Origin: Lycorma delicatula
Lineage: Eukaryota; Arthropoda; Insecta; Hemiptera; Fulgoridae
Length of the DNA: 64,000 nucleotides
Direction: 5' to 3'
Assembly: GCF_047948215.1 (NCBI RefSeq)
Contig: NC_134463.1
Location: 52,201,201 to 52,265,200 of the forward strand
In this document: piece after piece, positions 1 to 12,073 of the stretch
How the letters are laid out: each line of letters begins with the position of its first letter
Numbering within the stretch: position 1 is the stretch's first letter
Program-made: the position numbers and the translations under genes
Notes under the pieces: model-generated
The model's database searches: none
Seen by the model: only the letters and a program-made list of their open reading frames with translations
What the model was told of the DNA's origin: nothing

Positions 1-1968
1 ATGTAGAAGAAGAATGGGAGAATGTTAAAAAGAAAATTCTTAAATCAGCAGAAGCAAACTTAGGTGGAATAAAGAGAACTGGTAGAAAACCTTGGGTTTC
101 AAACGATATATTGCAGCTGATGGATGAACGTAGAAAATATAAGAATTATAGTGATGAAGAAAGTAAAAGGAACTATCGGCAATTAAGAAATGCGATTAAA
201 GAAGTGTTAAGAAGTGGAAAGAGAAATGAACATTGGTAAAATAGACGGAGCATTCAGGAAAGTTAAGGAAAATTTTGGGGTACATAAATTAAAATCTAAT
301 AATGTGTTAAACAAAGATGGTACACCAATATATAATACGAAAGGTAAAGTCGATAGATTGGTGGAATATATTGAAGAGTTATACGGAGGAAATGAATTAG
401 AAAATGGTGTTATAGAGGAAGAAGAGGAAGTTGAGGAGGATGAAATGGGAGAAACAATACTGAGATCTGAATTTAAGAGAGCATTAAAAGATTTAAATGG
501 CAGAAAGGCTCTTGGAATAGACGGAATACGTGTAGAATTACTGCGCAATGCAGGTGAGGAAGCGATTGATAGATTATACAAACTGGTGTGTAATATTTAT
601 GAAAAAGGGAAATTTCCGTCAGACTTCAAAAAAAGTGTTATAGTAATGATACCAAAGAAAGCAGGGGCAGATAAATGTGAAGAACACAGAAAAATTAGTT
701 TAACTAGTCATGCATAAAAAATCTTAACTAGAATTCTATACAGAAGAATTGAGAGGAGAGTGGAGGAAGTGTTAGGAGAAGACCAATTTGGTTTCAGGAA
801 AAGTATAGGGACAAGGGAAGCAATTTTAGGCCTCAGATTAATAGTAGAAGGAAGATTAAAGAAAAACAAACCAACATACTTGGCGTTTATAGACCTAGAA
901 AAGGCATTCGATAACGTAGACTGGAATAAAATGTTCAGCATTTTAAAAAAATTAGGGTTCAAATACAGAAATAGAAGAACAATTGCTAACATGTACAGGA
1001 ACCAAACAGCAACAGTAACAATTGAAGAACATAAGAAAGAAGCCGTAATAAGAAAGGGAGTCCGACAAGGATGTTCCCTATCTCTGTTACTTTTCAATGT
1101 TTACATGGAACTAGCAGTTAATGATGTTAAAGAACAATTTAGATTCGGAGTAACAGTACAAGGTGAAAAGATAAAGATGATACGATTTGCTGATGATATA
1201 GTAATTCTAGCCGGGAGTAAAAAGGATTTAGAAGAAACAATGAACGGCATAGATGAAGTCCTACGCAAGAACTATCGCATGAAAATAAACAAGAACAAAA
1301 CAAAAGTAACGAAATGTATTAGAAATAACAAAGATGGACCGCTTAATGTGAAAATAGGAGGAGAAAAGATTATGGAGGTAGAAGAATTTTGTTATTTGGG
1401 AAGTAGAATTACTAAAGATGGACTAAGAATTACTATAAAATGCCGAATAGCACAAGCTAAACGAGCCTTCAGTAAGAAATATAATTTGTTTACATCAAAA
1501 ATTAATTTAAATGTCAGGAAAAGATTTTTGCAAGTGTATGTTTGGAGTGTCGCTTTATATGGAAGTGAAACTTGGACAATCGGAGTATCTGAGAAGAAAA
1601 GATTAGAAGCGTTTGAAATGTGGTGCTATAGGAGAATGTTAAAAATCAGATGGGTGGATAAAGTGACAAATGAAGAGGTATTGCGGCAAATAGATGAAGA
1701 AAGAAGCATTTGGAAAAATATAGTTAAAAGAAGAGACAGACTTATAGGCCACATACTAAGGCATCCTGGAATAATCGCTTTAATATTGGAAGGACAGGTA
1801 GAAGGTAAAAATTGTGTAGGCAGGCCACGTTTGGAATATGTAAAACAAATTGTTAGGGATGTAGGATGTAGAGGGTATACTGAAATGAAACGACTAGCAC
1901 TAGATAGGGAATCTTGGAGAGCTGCATCAAACCAGTCAAATGAATGAAGACAAAAAAAAACAAAAAAA
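1..1968 (+). mobile_element. RTE-like non-LTR retrotransposon, copy A (enters from outside the window)
   Basis: This is the 3' two thirds of a LINE of the RTE-like (CFDP2-like) type found in many arthropods. It contains the linker after the endonuclease, the whole RT domain and the C-terminal region, and it ends in an A-rich tail at 1,952-1,968. Four more copies lie in the window (20,521; 35,714; 40,282; 55,318), and they share the 3' end in which the Ser-Asn-Gln-Ser-Asn C-terminus is followed by a stop and GAAGAC plus poly(A). The 5' part lies before base 1. Compared with copy C, about 40 bases are missing near 200. The RTE assignment rests on RT motifs and on the endonuclease seen in copy C; no tree was run. 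Confidence 0.9.
214..1947 (+). pseudogene. RTE-like ORF2, RT domain with one nonsense codon
   Basis: This encodes the reverse transcriptase that would prime cDNA synthesis at a nicked chromosomal site. The frame is open from 214 to 1,947 except for one TAA at 715-717, where other copies read Ser followed by KILTRI. The visible motifs are in order: a VIVMIPKK block, the palm motif A in [13 protein letters not shown] (about 880-925), motif B RKGVRQGCSLS, motif C RFADDIVILA (about 1,180) with both aspartates, and the thumb block EEFCYLGSRIT. The C-terminal third has the SETWTIG, RRMLKIRW and GHILRHP blocks shared by all copies. The catalytic residues are intact, so this is the best-preserved RT in the window, but it is 5' incomplete and interrupted. 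Confidence 0.88.
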
Positions 1969-3239
1969 CACATTATGGAATATATATATATATATTATCG
2001 TAAATATTCATAATTGGTCTTTATTATACATTTATTATTAACGTACAAATCTTTTATAAAATTACCTCATTAATACATTCAAGATAACTTTATTAATTAT
2101 GGTATTAAACCATAGTAACCGATTTTTAGAAAACTAATAGAATGAAACTGAAGCCATTTCTAATTGAGATTTTAAATGATTATAAAAGAAACAATAATTC
2201 TAGATGATGAATTTATAATTTTTTATAATTTACACTCATTCAGGCCAAACAAATTGTAATAAATTAAAAATTATAAATTTTTTAATAAATTTCTACGATA
2301 TATACAAAAAATGTTGGTTAGAATTTTCAAATATATATTTAAACGAAATATTCTGTTAAAACCTAAAAGTAGGAGTATTTTGTAATTTACTGACTGAGGG
2401 GATATACTGAAAAAAAAATGGAAAATTATTTTTGACGGTTCTGTTCTCCTGTCAAACTCACTCAGTATCTATTTCATAAAAATATTTCAACACAACAATA
2501 AAATTTAATAACTTTTTAGAAATAATTTTTAAAAATTTCAAGTAGTGATTTAAATTCTGCTTGATAACATCGTTTTTATGATTAACAAAATGTATTCCAA
2601 TAAAAATTGTAGATATTTACAGTAATTAAAATCAGTTAAATTATTTTTAAAGAAATATTACCCGAAAGTATTTTTTAAATCTTTTTAAAATTAGAACAGC
2701 CATTGGATGGATTTTACTTGAGCTAAGTTCATACATGTATTTTTACCTTTAAGGGAAGTAGGATATTCATTCAAAAGATGGTTATTTTATGCTCTTCTCG
2801 GCGTTTCATTGTTTTTTGATCCCAAAAAACAGTAAAATGTTGGGAAGGTAATTTTCGTGCGTATTAAGCCTGATTTACGAGATAGTTAAATCTTAGAAAC
2901 GCTTTTGGCATTTTTCTAAGTAACTTATAAAGCGTATCCTGACAAGTCTTTCACAGTCGTTTTGTTACATATTTGTTTATGATTTATTAATAAACAAAAA
3001 TGGGAATTTATATTTCAAAATTAATATAATACACTACTGATGTACGATCCCTTTCTTTGTATATATACGTTATCGTAAATCATATAGTAAGAAAATTAGA
3101 TAAGTAACAAATAATGTGTTGGCGTAGTTTAATGCTTAATAACTTTTGACTGGATAAACTATTCTAATGAAATCAGACAAGAGACTCATGTATACGAGGC
3201 AAGTAGCAACTTTTTAGTAAAATTTTGGTAGCAAACTTT
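1969..3239. other. AT-rich spacer, no gene seen
   Basis: No coding or repeat family is recognised here. A short TA microsatellite lies at 1,981-1,995, just after the LINE tail. Confidence 0.6.
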
Positions 3240-4225
3240 TCAGCATGTGGGAAGACAGTTTTTTGTAATCAATTTTTCAAAATTTTGTAAACATATCCCT
3301 ACTTTTTATTAAGCTTAAGGTTCATGCTTGCATGTTTATCTTACCATTTTTAAAAAATGTTTTGGACTAAAATTTCCTGCTTCTCTAAATATATTAACAA
3401 AAGCTGTCTTTATTTAATTAATATTTTTTTAAAGAATTTTTTTATGTCTTTCTAGGCATGGTATTTGTGCTATTTATTCCAAAAGACACTTTTAGGAAAA
3501 TATTGGTAGTGTGGGAGCGATAAAATATTAAAAATATATTTTTTTGGATTCTTTAACACTTTTTTGGACTATTTAAACTTTTTTTTAACTTTTAGGTAAC
3601 TTTTTTCATGTAAAATTATTTTTGCACTTATTGAGAATAAATTACCTATGCTAGAAAACTACTAAAATTTGTAAAATTTCTCACGGACATATCGTTACAG
3701 TCTTATTGACGTACAATTAATTTTATTTCTTGACGACCGACTATTATAAAGGTAACAATTTTTAATTAAAATATTATTGAATTTTAATTAATATCTTACG
3801 GCAACTACCTGATGATGGAATAACGGCTCCGGAAGAAACTCGGATATATATTTTTAAAATTATTGGTAACTGTAACTTTATACAATTACTTAGTAAACTA
3901 AAATTTTTTAATCAATTTTTTTATTTCTTCAGACAGGATGATTTAATGTAGTGCTGTCTACATTAAAATAAAGATAATTATGCAAATACTTCTTAAAAAA
4001 TGTTTAATTTAGTCAAAGTATCGTATTTAGTAATTTATTTTATGAAATAAATAAATGCAGATAACACCAAAACAGAATTTTTACTTTAATTTAAAATTGT
4101 TTTGAAGTCAGTAAGTTAAACTTTAAAAGTGAGATAAACATGCACGCATGAACTGGCTTAATAAATAGTAGGGATATGTTTACAAAATTTTGAAAAAATG
4201 TTAATTTTTCATTCCACATCCCTTT
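3240..4225. mobile_element. Non-coding element with ~100-bp terminal inverted repeats
   Basis: The segment around 3,243-3,345 matches the reverse complement of about 4,125-4,222. Shared blocks include CAAAATTTTGTAAACATATC, then CCCTACT, TTATTAAG, GTTCATGC and TGCATGTTTATCT. The arms flank roughly 780 bp of AT-rich DNA without an ORF. This is the shape of a MITE or foldback element; the superfamily is not determined and no clear TSD was identified. Confidence 0.7.
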
Positions 4226-4477
4226 TTAGTTGGTTGTTGTTAGAATATTTATTTGTATTTTATTATACGTCTTAATTAAGCTTATATTACTCTTAGTAGA
4301 AAATACTTAGTGTTTTGCATAATTAGGAAAACAACAGAAAATAATTAGTGGTTTCCGTAATTAGAAAAACATTTTTTCAAGAAAGACTTCCTAAATTCGT
4401 TAACTAAATTTAGTACATAATATTTTAACAGCGGTGAAAAACTAATTAATTATGAAATTATTACATTATTATTATTA

Positions 4478-5026
4478 TCTGATTTTTTAGGGGCATCGAC
4501 TGCTAAGGTCATTAGCCCTCGTCACATTCTTTAAATTTGTATCACCATCTGGATCGTCATATGTAAGGGTGTAAAGGGCCCTTACATTTTATTTAAAAGC
4601 ACAAACTACACAACGACACAAAAGACAAGTACAACACACAACACTTACGGGGTCCGATATTAAAATTTGAGATAAGGTTCTCAAAAGACCATGAAATTAA
4701 AAATTCAACTTATCAATACCATGTCTTTCTTACTTTCTTTCTTACTTCTGCGAGCCAGGGTGCCGTGGCAGTTGAATCCTTCTTATAAACAGGCTACAGG
4801 CATGCACCGCGCATACCCATAGCCTCGCGCCCTCAATCCACCCTTGGGGGTCCCCCATGCAATCATCGGACACATCCCGACTCACTGCTCTTGTATGCAG
4901 GTGAGCCAAAATGGCCTAGGCAAGAGGGCTACCTCCCGTTACTACACGTGCTACGCTTCGAGACTTCCACATTTAAATGAAACTACCTCTTAGAGATTCT
5001 TTAACACAGCTTTAAATTATTCACTT
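4478..5026 (-). other. 3' UTR of I-clade copy 1
   Basis: Non-coding sequence between the ORF2 stop and the TAA tail. It ends in a conserved box (about 4,485-4,520, plus-strand GGGGCATCGACTGCTAAGG) that recurs at the ends of two other copies (16,564 and 54,480), which identifies it as the true 3' terminus of the family. The middle part, 4,745-4,960, is unusually GC-rich for this window. Confidence 0.75.
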
Positions 5027-8000
5027 TTACAGACTTCTAAGAAGTCCACTGGCGTGTAAAAATGCAACTATATTTTCTTCATTTCCATTATCCAGATCAG
5101 CAGTAATATTATTTCTAAGACGGAACCTCTTTCTGAGGTCCTCATATATGGTACACTCTTCTGTTAGATGCTTGACTGTCAGTGTTTTATTACAAACACC
5201 GCACATTGGTCTCTCACCGCCGGTTAACAAATATGATTTTTTTAATCGCGTGTGACCGATTCTAAGTTTGGTCACCGCTACCTGTTCACGGCGAGATAAC
5301 TTAAAGTCGCTTTCCATTTATATGGAGAAATTTATACTGAGTTTAGTTTTGTATTTAAACTCCTCCATTCAGCATTCCACTTGTTTTTTACTATGTTTGT
5401 TAGACAGTTTTTAACATGTGCCACTCTTACAGGAAATGCATCCAAATCATCGCAGACTGTTGCCTTTCTGGCAGCTTCGTCTGCCCTCATTACCTGTAAT
5501 ACCAGCATGCCCTGGAGTCTATACAAATACGCATCGCTGTCCTCGTTGATTTAGAACGTATAAAATGGACTGGATGTTTGCAATTAGGGCATCCTTAATG
5601 TTCTTGTTCCGAGTTGCTACAAGTGCACTTAAAGAATCGGAACATATTAGCACTCTCTCTTCGCAATAGTGTTCAGTGTAGCGAAGAGCTTGCTGAATTG
5701 CAGTAAGTTCTGCCGTGTAGACACTGGCTACATCTGGCAGTTTCCAAAAATGGGCTTCTTCATTTACATATATGGAGCATCCAACACCATGTTAGGTTTT
5801 AGTCAGTATAAATTCTAACATGTTCTTCGTAACTACTGGAATGGCAATTTCTTATTTACTTCTTAATTCGTGGTACCTAATTCCGGTTGGTCTGGAATAG
5901 GTAGCACGACGTTGGTATAATGCAGCCATAGGATGGTTGTTGAAAAGTTTATTATTTATATGGGCAGGATAAGCCCATATATTTGCTGCGTATCTTAGTA
6001 AAAGGATCTCTCTTCTATAATGTAATCGCATTATTCCGGCTTCAGACATCAGACTAGCCGCCGGACTTGTTGCGGAAAGCGCCTGTTGCATATCTTATTC
6101 CGCTATTATGAATTACGTCTAACTTTTTTAAATGCGACTTCCTAGCTGATGTATATACAATACATCCGTAGTCGAGTTTCGATTGAACCAATGCCTTATA
6201 CAATCTCAATAATGTCTCTTTGTCTGACCCCCAATTTAAGTTCGATAAACATTTTATAATGTTGAGTCCTAAACATTATAAAATGTGTTTTGCATCTATC
6301 ACTCAAGTCCTGTATATGTAATCCCCATGTAAGGGATTTATCCAATACTAGTCCTAAATATCTTACGCTGTCTTTATATTGTATTGGATTATCACCAATT
6401 GTCAACGCAAGACTTTGATGAGGAATTCTCTCCCTACAAAAGTGTACACAGCACGTTTTTTCTGGTGAGAATTGGAATCTGTTATTCCTTGCAACTTCAT
6501 TTAGACCGTTGATCGCTCGTTGCAATTTGTACTTCACCATAGCAGTCTTGTTGCTGGCATACACAATTGCCAAATCATCAACATAGACGCTTTTGCTGAT
6601 TTCTACTGGAATGGCTAATATCAATTTATTAATGGCGTTGGTAAACAAGGTACCGCTCAACGGCGAACCTTGTGGTATGCCATTTTCCAAGATTCTTACA
6701 GACGAATATTCGCTATTAACTCGTACTTGGAAAGTACGGTCATTCATATAGTTGCTGAGCAGTATAGGCAGTTTGCCACGAATGCCCCATTCATGTATCT
6801 GGAGCATTATACCATGACGCCAGGTCATATCGAAAGTCTTCTGAATATAAAAGAAGAAACCGACACAATCGTTCCTTGTGCTAAAGCTGTTATATATAAC
6901 GTTCTCTAAGTTGATCATTTGATCGGTGGTAGAATGGTATTGCCGAAAACCTGCTTGATACGGTGATATCAGGTTTTCTTTTTCCAAAACCCAAGCGAGT
7001 CGATTAATTAATCATTTTTTCGAAAATTTTTCCCATAGCGCACGTCAAGGAGATAGGACAATAGCTAATGGGATCTGTTAAATTTTTCTTTTTCTTTGGT
7101 ACTGGAACAACATGAGCTTTTTTCCACTGCTGCGGGTACATTCCATCCCGCCATATTTGATTATACAATTCTAATAATCTGCGTTTTGCGGTGGTATTCA
7201 GCTGCCTGATCATACGGACCAGCAGCTGTGTTGCCTGCTTTTTCCAATGCTTTCGTAAATTCTTCCATTTTAAATGGTATATTATATGAGTAATTATACT
7301 CAGTTCTAAAATTTAGTAGACCTTCAAGCTCTTGTTTTTTGGTCCGAAAACCTTCCTCGTAATTGGCCGTTTTGCTGGCTTTCTCAAAGTGATTGGATAA
7401 TAGCTCTGCGATTTCGTTTGGAGTGTTCATAATTCCATCTTCATCTTGAAGGCTAGTTATGGGCGCAAAATTTTTACGCCCACAAATCGCCTTAACTTTT
7501 CCTGCAAACATCTGATGCAGCTGTGGTTCTGTCGATAGATGACACGTATTGCTGCCAAGATCGTTTCTTCGAGTCAATCATGAGACCTTTTGCATACGCC
7601 CTGTATTTTTTGAAGGCAATAAGATTTTCTAGGGTGGGACGTTTCTTGAAGGCGTTATATGCTCTTTTCTTTCTTTTAACAGCTTCACTAATTTCATCGT
7701 TCCACCATGGAACGGGTTGTTTCGTAAGTTTCCCAGATGTTTTAGGAATATATCTCTATGCCGACTCAATTATTGCATTTGTTATGGCGTCGACATCGTC
7801 TCCGATAACTCCAGTTGTTTCAGGGAGTATCGTTCTAGCTGTGAAGCTCGTCCAATCTGCCTTTTCAAACAAACATATTTTAGAGATGGGATATGTTTTT
7901 CTTGTAACATCAATTACAATTTGCACCGGGAAATGATCGCTTCCATGCAAATCGTCTAAGACATGGAAGCTGTACCTCGGTGCTATCGATCCGCTTATAA

Positions 8001-8556
8001 GTGCAAGATCTATACAGGACGTCGATCCATCTCTGGCATTGAAAAAGGTTCCTAATCCATCGTTTAATATAATAAGTTCTGATTTCATCATCAACCTTTC
8101 CAGCTCTTCCGCGGCGATCTACTCGATCCGATCCCCAAAGAGAATTATGAGCATTAAAGTCACCCACCAGTAAAACAGGTGGGGGAAGCTCAGAAATTAG
8201 TCTTGCTATGTCATCCTTATTCCAATCAAAATTCGGCAAGTATATGCTGCAGACAGTGACCAGAAGCGGATGCTTCTTTCTAACGGCGACCGCTTGTAGG
8301 TTTGTGTTTAGAACAACCGCTTCGGTGGTAGCTCTGGTCGATGTTAATATGGCTACTCCTCCTCTAACTCTTACATTTGGCGGTTGATCTCGCCGAAATA
8401 TATCGAATCCTTTTAATTTAAAATTTTCATTTCGGCGGAAATGCGTTTCTTGCAGATACAAATCGGGTCTACATCATGTACCAAGCGTTGGAGCTCATGG
8501 ATGTTTGAAAAACATCCATTGATGTTCCATTGTACAATCGACTCGCTAATTTTTAA
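5027..8556 (-). pseudogene. I-clade ORF2 polyprotein: endonuclease, RT, RNase H, Cys/His tail
   Basis: This is the replication enzyme of the element. The AP-like endonuclease starts with WNING (about 8,531-8,517), then has LQETHF, GGVAIL, VGDFNAHNSLWG (about 8,150) and GSDHFPV (about 7,945). The RT spans about 7,300-6,200 with motif B GIPQGSPLS and motif C YVDD (6,575-6,586). In motif A the residue expected to be the first catalytic aspartate is tyrosine (FFFYIQKTFDMTW), so the enzyme would be dead. RNase H covers about 5,850-5,450, with the TPGHAGITGNE block near 5,510. The end has a C-x2-C-x7-H-x4-C motif (5,317-5,027). At least six frameshifts or stops break it. No ATG precedes WNING in frame. 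Confidence 0.88.
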
Positions 8557-9148
8557 TTAAATTATTGTCTGAGTTTGCCTTTTGGCCACTATTTTTGCAT
8601 TTTTTCTCCATCTTTCGAACAGCATCGTGTTCGTGGGGAAGGTCGTCGCCCGTAATGCTGGCGGTCTCCGAATCGGAGACCACCGAAGCCGCCGACGACG
8701 ACGGCATGGATTGGCACCGGTTACAGGCGCCGAATGTGGGGCGGCAACCTGGCCGACCCCAGACACGGTGGTCGCACCGGTCACCGCCTGTGGAAGGGGG
8801 GACACTCGTCCCCCCTGTGAAATTTTTTGTGGCCTCTGAGGCTTAGAGGCCACTTCAGTTACAGGAGGCTTGGGAGCCTCCATAACAGACTCTGTAGCTG
8901 TTACTTTCTTTTCATCAACTAGAATCTCACTAAGACGGACTTGGATTTCAGGTTTAGTGTCCGTTTTCTTCTGTACTGGAGCGACTTACTGTTTTGGAGA
9001 TGTGTCTTCAGGAGGCTGTAAAATCATTCTTGGCTTAATAGAGTCTTTAGTGCTGAGAGGCTTCATTTTATTTTCAGTGATCCTCTCAATTAAGCCAGCC
9101 AAGGTAGGTGCACGTTTGTTGATGATTGTATTCTCATCAACAGCCACT

Positions 9149-9181
<33 letters not shown>

Positions 9182-10081
9182 ACAGCAGCCGCCGCCTGAG
9201 CATAGGTTGTTGTTGGTATAGGTCTGCGGGCGTTTACGAACTTATTAGCTTCGAAGTAGCTGACCTTTTGCAGGGTTTTTACTTCCTGCACAGCCACTTC
9301 GTCATTGTAGACAGGACAATTCCTGGATCTACATGAGTGCTGTCCCTTGCAATTGATGCAGGTAGGGGGCTCTTTACACGGCTCTCCCTCATGCACCTCT
9401 TCGCCGCACACGCATATTTGCGTTCTCTCACATTTGATAGCGGTGTGGCCAAAGCGTTGGCATTTGAAGCATCGCATTGGCTGCGGGATAAATGCCCGCA
9501 CATCCAATCGATGTATCCCCGCTCTTATCTTCCCCGGCAAGGTAGGCCGGTTAAATGTGAGAACATGAGAGGTTTCGCCATTCCTCCTCATGTTCAATCG
9601 GCGACACTCTATTACTCCTTGTGATGACACCTCCTCAACAATTTCTTGCTCCGAGCAATTTAGAAGATCCCGACAGACGACCACACCCCTTGAGGTGTTG
9701 AGCGTACCGTGGGGATCGACATACAGCCAGTTCTCCAATCTTTTTAAGCCCTAAGATCTTTTGAGACTGGGCATCATTTTCAGTCTCAACATGAAGTCCC
9801 ATGAAGGTCTTCCTTATTTCTTTTACAGGGCCTCCAGCGCATTTGGTTATCTCCCGAGCGATGAGAAAAGGAGAAATTTCCATCCTCCTTTGTAATGACC
9901 TAATATTTGGGTTTCGGTACATTACTACTCTTAAAAAAATCTTTTGTAAGCTTTTTCTAGCCTCAATCTCAATCTTTCTTGACTCTGCACTCTTTCGGCG
10001 TTTCGCCTCAGGCGAAACGGCCGGTTCTAGACGAGCGTGTTTACGTGAACCCTCTGCCACGTTTGGTTGTTCAATATTCAT
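8557..10081 (-). pseudogene. I-clade ORF1 (gag-like zinc-knuckle protein), one frameshift and one stop
   Basis: ORF1 proteins of I and Jockey elements bind element RNA and form ribonucleoprotein particles. The start at 10,081 (MNIEQPNVAEG) is matched by copy 2 at 18,337 (MTIEQTNVAEG). The protein has a basic N-terminus, a central conserved region, and then Cys/His knuckles at about 9,480-9,310 (CFKCQRFGHTAIKC, then further Cys clusters). An Ala-Pro repeat at 9,180-9,149 is encoded by an AGGAGC hexamer array. The frame shifts near 9,735 and has a TAA at 8,986-8,988, beyond which the same frame runs on to the natural stop at 8,557. The last 100 residues are Pro/Arg-rich and unusually GC-rich. 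Confidence 0.88.
9149..9180 (+). repeat. GGAGCA hexamer minisatellite inside ORF1
   Basis: About five copies of a GGAGCA unit, read on the minus strand as alternating Pro and Ala codons in the linker after the zinc knuckles. Copy 2 lacks this array at the matching place, so it is a local expansion. Confidence 0.85.
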
Positions 10082-10624
10082 GAACGGTTAATCCCTTCTG
10101 TAGTAAGGCTAGCCGCCGGGGTACATCCCCACTCCAGGGCTACCAACCCTGGAGGTCCGTTCCGGTACTCCGGTGGAACCGGCATATGTCCTGTCAGAGA
10201 GCGGATGCGCAGTCTCTGCACTGACTCCAGGCCCTTACACACAGAGACTTTCAGGGCTCCCATGCCCCGAACAACATGGGCACCTTAATTTCATGCTTGC
10301 CATCGCGGGGGGCATGTGGACAACGAAAGGTCTCCGTTACACCTGCAAATAACTTCGACCGTGGCCGTCACATCATCAGCTTTAAAGGTAATATTAATCC
10401 ATTTCTATAATCGTTAAGAATTTTGTATCTGCAGGTGGCCGCGAAGTCCAGTCCTGTAATTCGGCCTATAGATGAAAATCGGCCGAAAAAAGCATATCCG
10501 AGAAATAACACTCGGAACCCTGTTAGCCAGCTATATTTAATGTACTTGAATACAGCTGTTGCCGCCCTGGACGTGGAACGTAGATGTTGTGTTCCGGACG
10601 TGGGGATTATCTACCTCAGGGCAT
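10082..10624 (-). promoter_or_regulatory. 5' UTR / internal promoter region of I-clade copy 1
   Basis: The untranslated leader runs between the 5' end (GCCCTGAGGTAGATAATCC on the minus strand, at about 10,624) and the ORF1 start. It is clearly conserved with the leader of copy 2 (18,338-18,878), including the first bases. Most I and Jockey elements carry an RNA polymerase II promoter inside this leader; that function is inferred from the clade, not shown here. Confidence 0.65.
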
Positions 10625-10640
10625 TATTATTATTATTATT

Positions 10641-11289
10641 ATTCATTAGTTTTTTTTTTATAAAAAACTTGAAAATATAATAGTTAAGTCGCTGCATTAG
10701 AATTCTGAAAATTGTTCAAGGTTTAAATTTCACGCAAAAAAACTTTTACTACGTATTCGAACTTGCTAATAAAACTTGTACTATAACAGCGTAGTACTAC
10801 ACGTCATAACTAATATATCTCTGTTACAATTCTAAGGGTATTAGGCTGTATGTGTCAGACATATTGTATTCGTGTTATTCATTTATTTAACCTACATTAC
10901 TTATGCGAATACAGTTAAAATATGCAAATTATACAGAAGTCAACATTTGTTTTGTTGTTACAGAATGTAGATTCCAGAAATAGTAAATATTCCTAAACAA
11001 TTTGTACAAAAATATATAAAAAAATTATTTAAATTAAAGAATTATTTTACTATATAAATTAAATACAAAGAAACACAAAGCTAATGAATGTGAATATATA
11101 TATATATATATATATATAGCTGACACCATAGATGATTACCACAAGCGCCTGGATATCAGTGATTCCAGGAAATCGTTACGGTCGTTACGGTCTTTTGTTA
11201 TTAATGATTTCTTTAGTCTATGTCAGGAACTCATTTATTTAACGTATACTTAACGTATTCTATACATTACTCGTTCGATTTATATCGTT
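10641..11289. other. AT-rich spacer, no gene seen
   Basis: Only a TA microsatellite (about 11,095-11,118) is recognised. The LINE side ends in ATT repeats. Confidence 0.6.
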
Positions 11290-11451
11290 CTATTTTTTTT
11301 TTAAACCTCCGGGACCGCCGTTAGGTATTGCTTCAGAGGACGAGATGAATGATTTGTAGCGTGTGTAACAATGCCATGCCTGACCGAGATTCGAACCTTG
11401 TACCTCCGGATGAACGGCCAAGACGCTACCACTTGCGCCACGGAGGCCGGC
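11290..11451 (-). mobile_element. tRNA-derived SINE, family 1, complete copy with 8-bp TSD
   Basis: Read on the minus strand, the element starts with a tRNA-like head: A box around GTGGCGCAAGTGGTAGCG and B box GGTTCGAATCTC. An unrelated body follows, and the tail ends CGGTCCCGGAGGTTT plus poly(A) (poly-T at 11,292-11,301). It is flanked by ATATCGTT at 11,282-11,289 and 11,452-11,459. RNA polymerase III would transcribe such elements from the A and B boxes, and a LINE would copy them. This is the most complete of six copies in the window. Confidence 0.9.
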
Positions 11452-11459
11452 ATATCGTT

Positions 11460-12073
11460 TTTCAGTTAGCATGTACGAAAGCATAACTTATATTAATTAT
11501 TACAATGACAATGTATGTAATAATAATTATATAATTAATATTTGCAAATATAAAAAAAAAAAATTGTATTAATATCAGGCGTTATTAAAGTAAAATATTT
11601 TTTAAAATACAATCGTTAAATTAAGAAATTTAACTGGTGTAGTCTGTAGACCCCTTGGGGACAACTAATAAAAATATTTGAACTTTGATTTTTAAATCAT
11701 TAACAGTGGAAACTAAATGCTAGGACAAATTGAGTCTTATTAATATAATTTTGACGTCAAGTTCAATCATTCTTTAAAAATTTATGTATACAATTTTCGT
11801 TTCATACTATATCGGCAGAAGAAGACTTCAACAGTCTTCTGTAGAAGAGCGGACATCTCTACACTTGCATCCAGTCGGCAAATTAGTGGATATAATCCTG
11901 ATCGACAACCGACTTATCCATTTAAGACAACCCAATCTATCGAAGCCAATGATCCAGAAGGTTCATAAAATTTGTTCTGTAAGAAAACATTTCAGTTTAT
12001 AACATGTTTATTTTTGTATTGATTTTTATATTTAAAAATGCTAGTAACCGTATAAAAAAGGGAAGATTTAGAC
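11460..12073. other. Spacer with an unassigned 72-codon ORF
   Basis: An open frame at 11,784-12,002 (+) has no motif I recognise. It precedes the gag-like remnant and could be part of the same decayed element, but nothing shows it. Confidence 0.35.

Larger units (their letters stand above)
4458..10640 (-). mobile_element. I-clade non-LTR retrotransposon, near full length (copy 1)
   Basis: A ~6.2-kb LINE reads right to left. It has a ~540-bp 5' UTR, an ORF1 with CCHC zinc knuckles, and an ORF2 with endonuclease, reverse transcriptase, RNase H and a C-terminal Cys/His motif. A ~550-bp 3' UTR follows, ending in a TAA repeat (ATT repeats on the plus strand at about 4,459-4,475). I factors are known for TAA-repeat tails and an RNase H domain, and the RT motif GIPQGSPLSGTLF fits that clade. 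The 5' boundary abuts another ATT-repeat run (10,624-10,643), so the element may sit in a TAA-rich target, although the tail makes the TSD ambiguous. Both ORFs are broken. Confidence 0.9.

Noticed and set aside
8565..8846. Plus-strand ORFs over the GC-rich segment
   Set aside because: They are antisense to the GC-rich C-terminus of I-clade ORF1, which has family evidence; the plus-strand translations show no domain.
11290..11451. A tRNA gene
   Set aside because: A and B boxes are present, but the cloverleaf is poor, a non-tRNA body and poly(A) follow, and a TSD flanks it, so it is a SINE. The same applies to the other head-bearing copies.
11784..12002. 72-codon ORF as a gene
   Set aside because: No motif, no neighbours that support it, and a length expected by chance over 64 kb.
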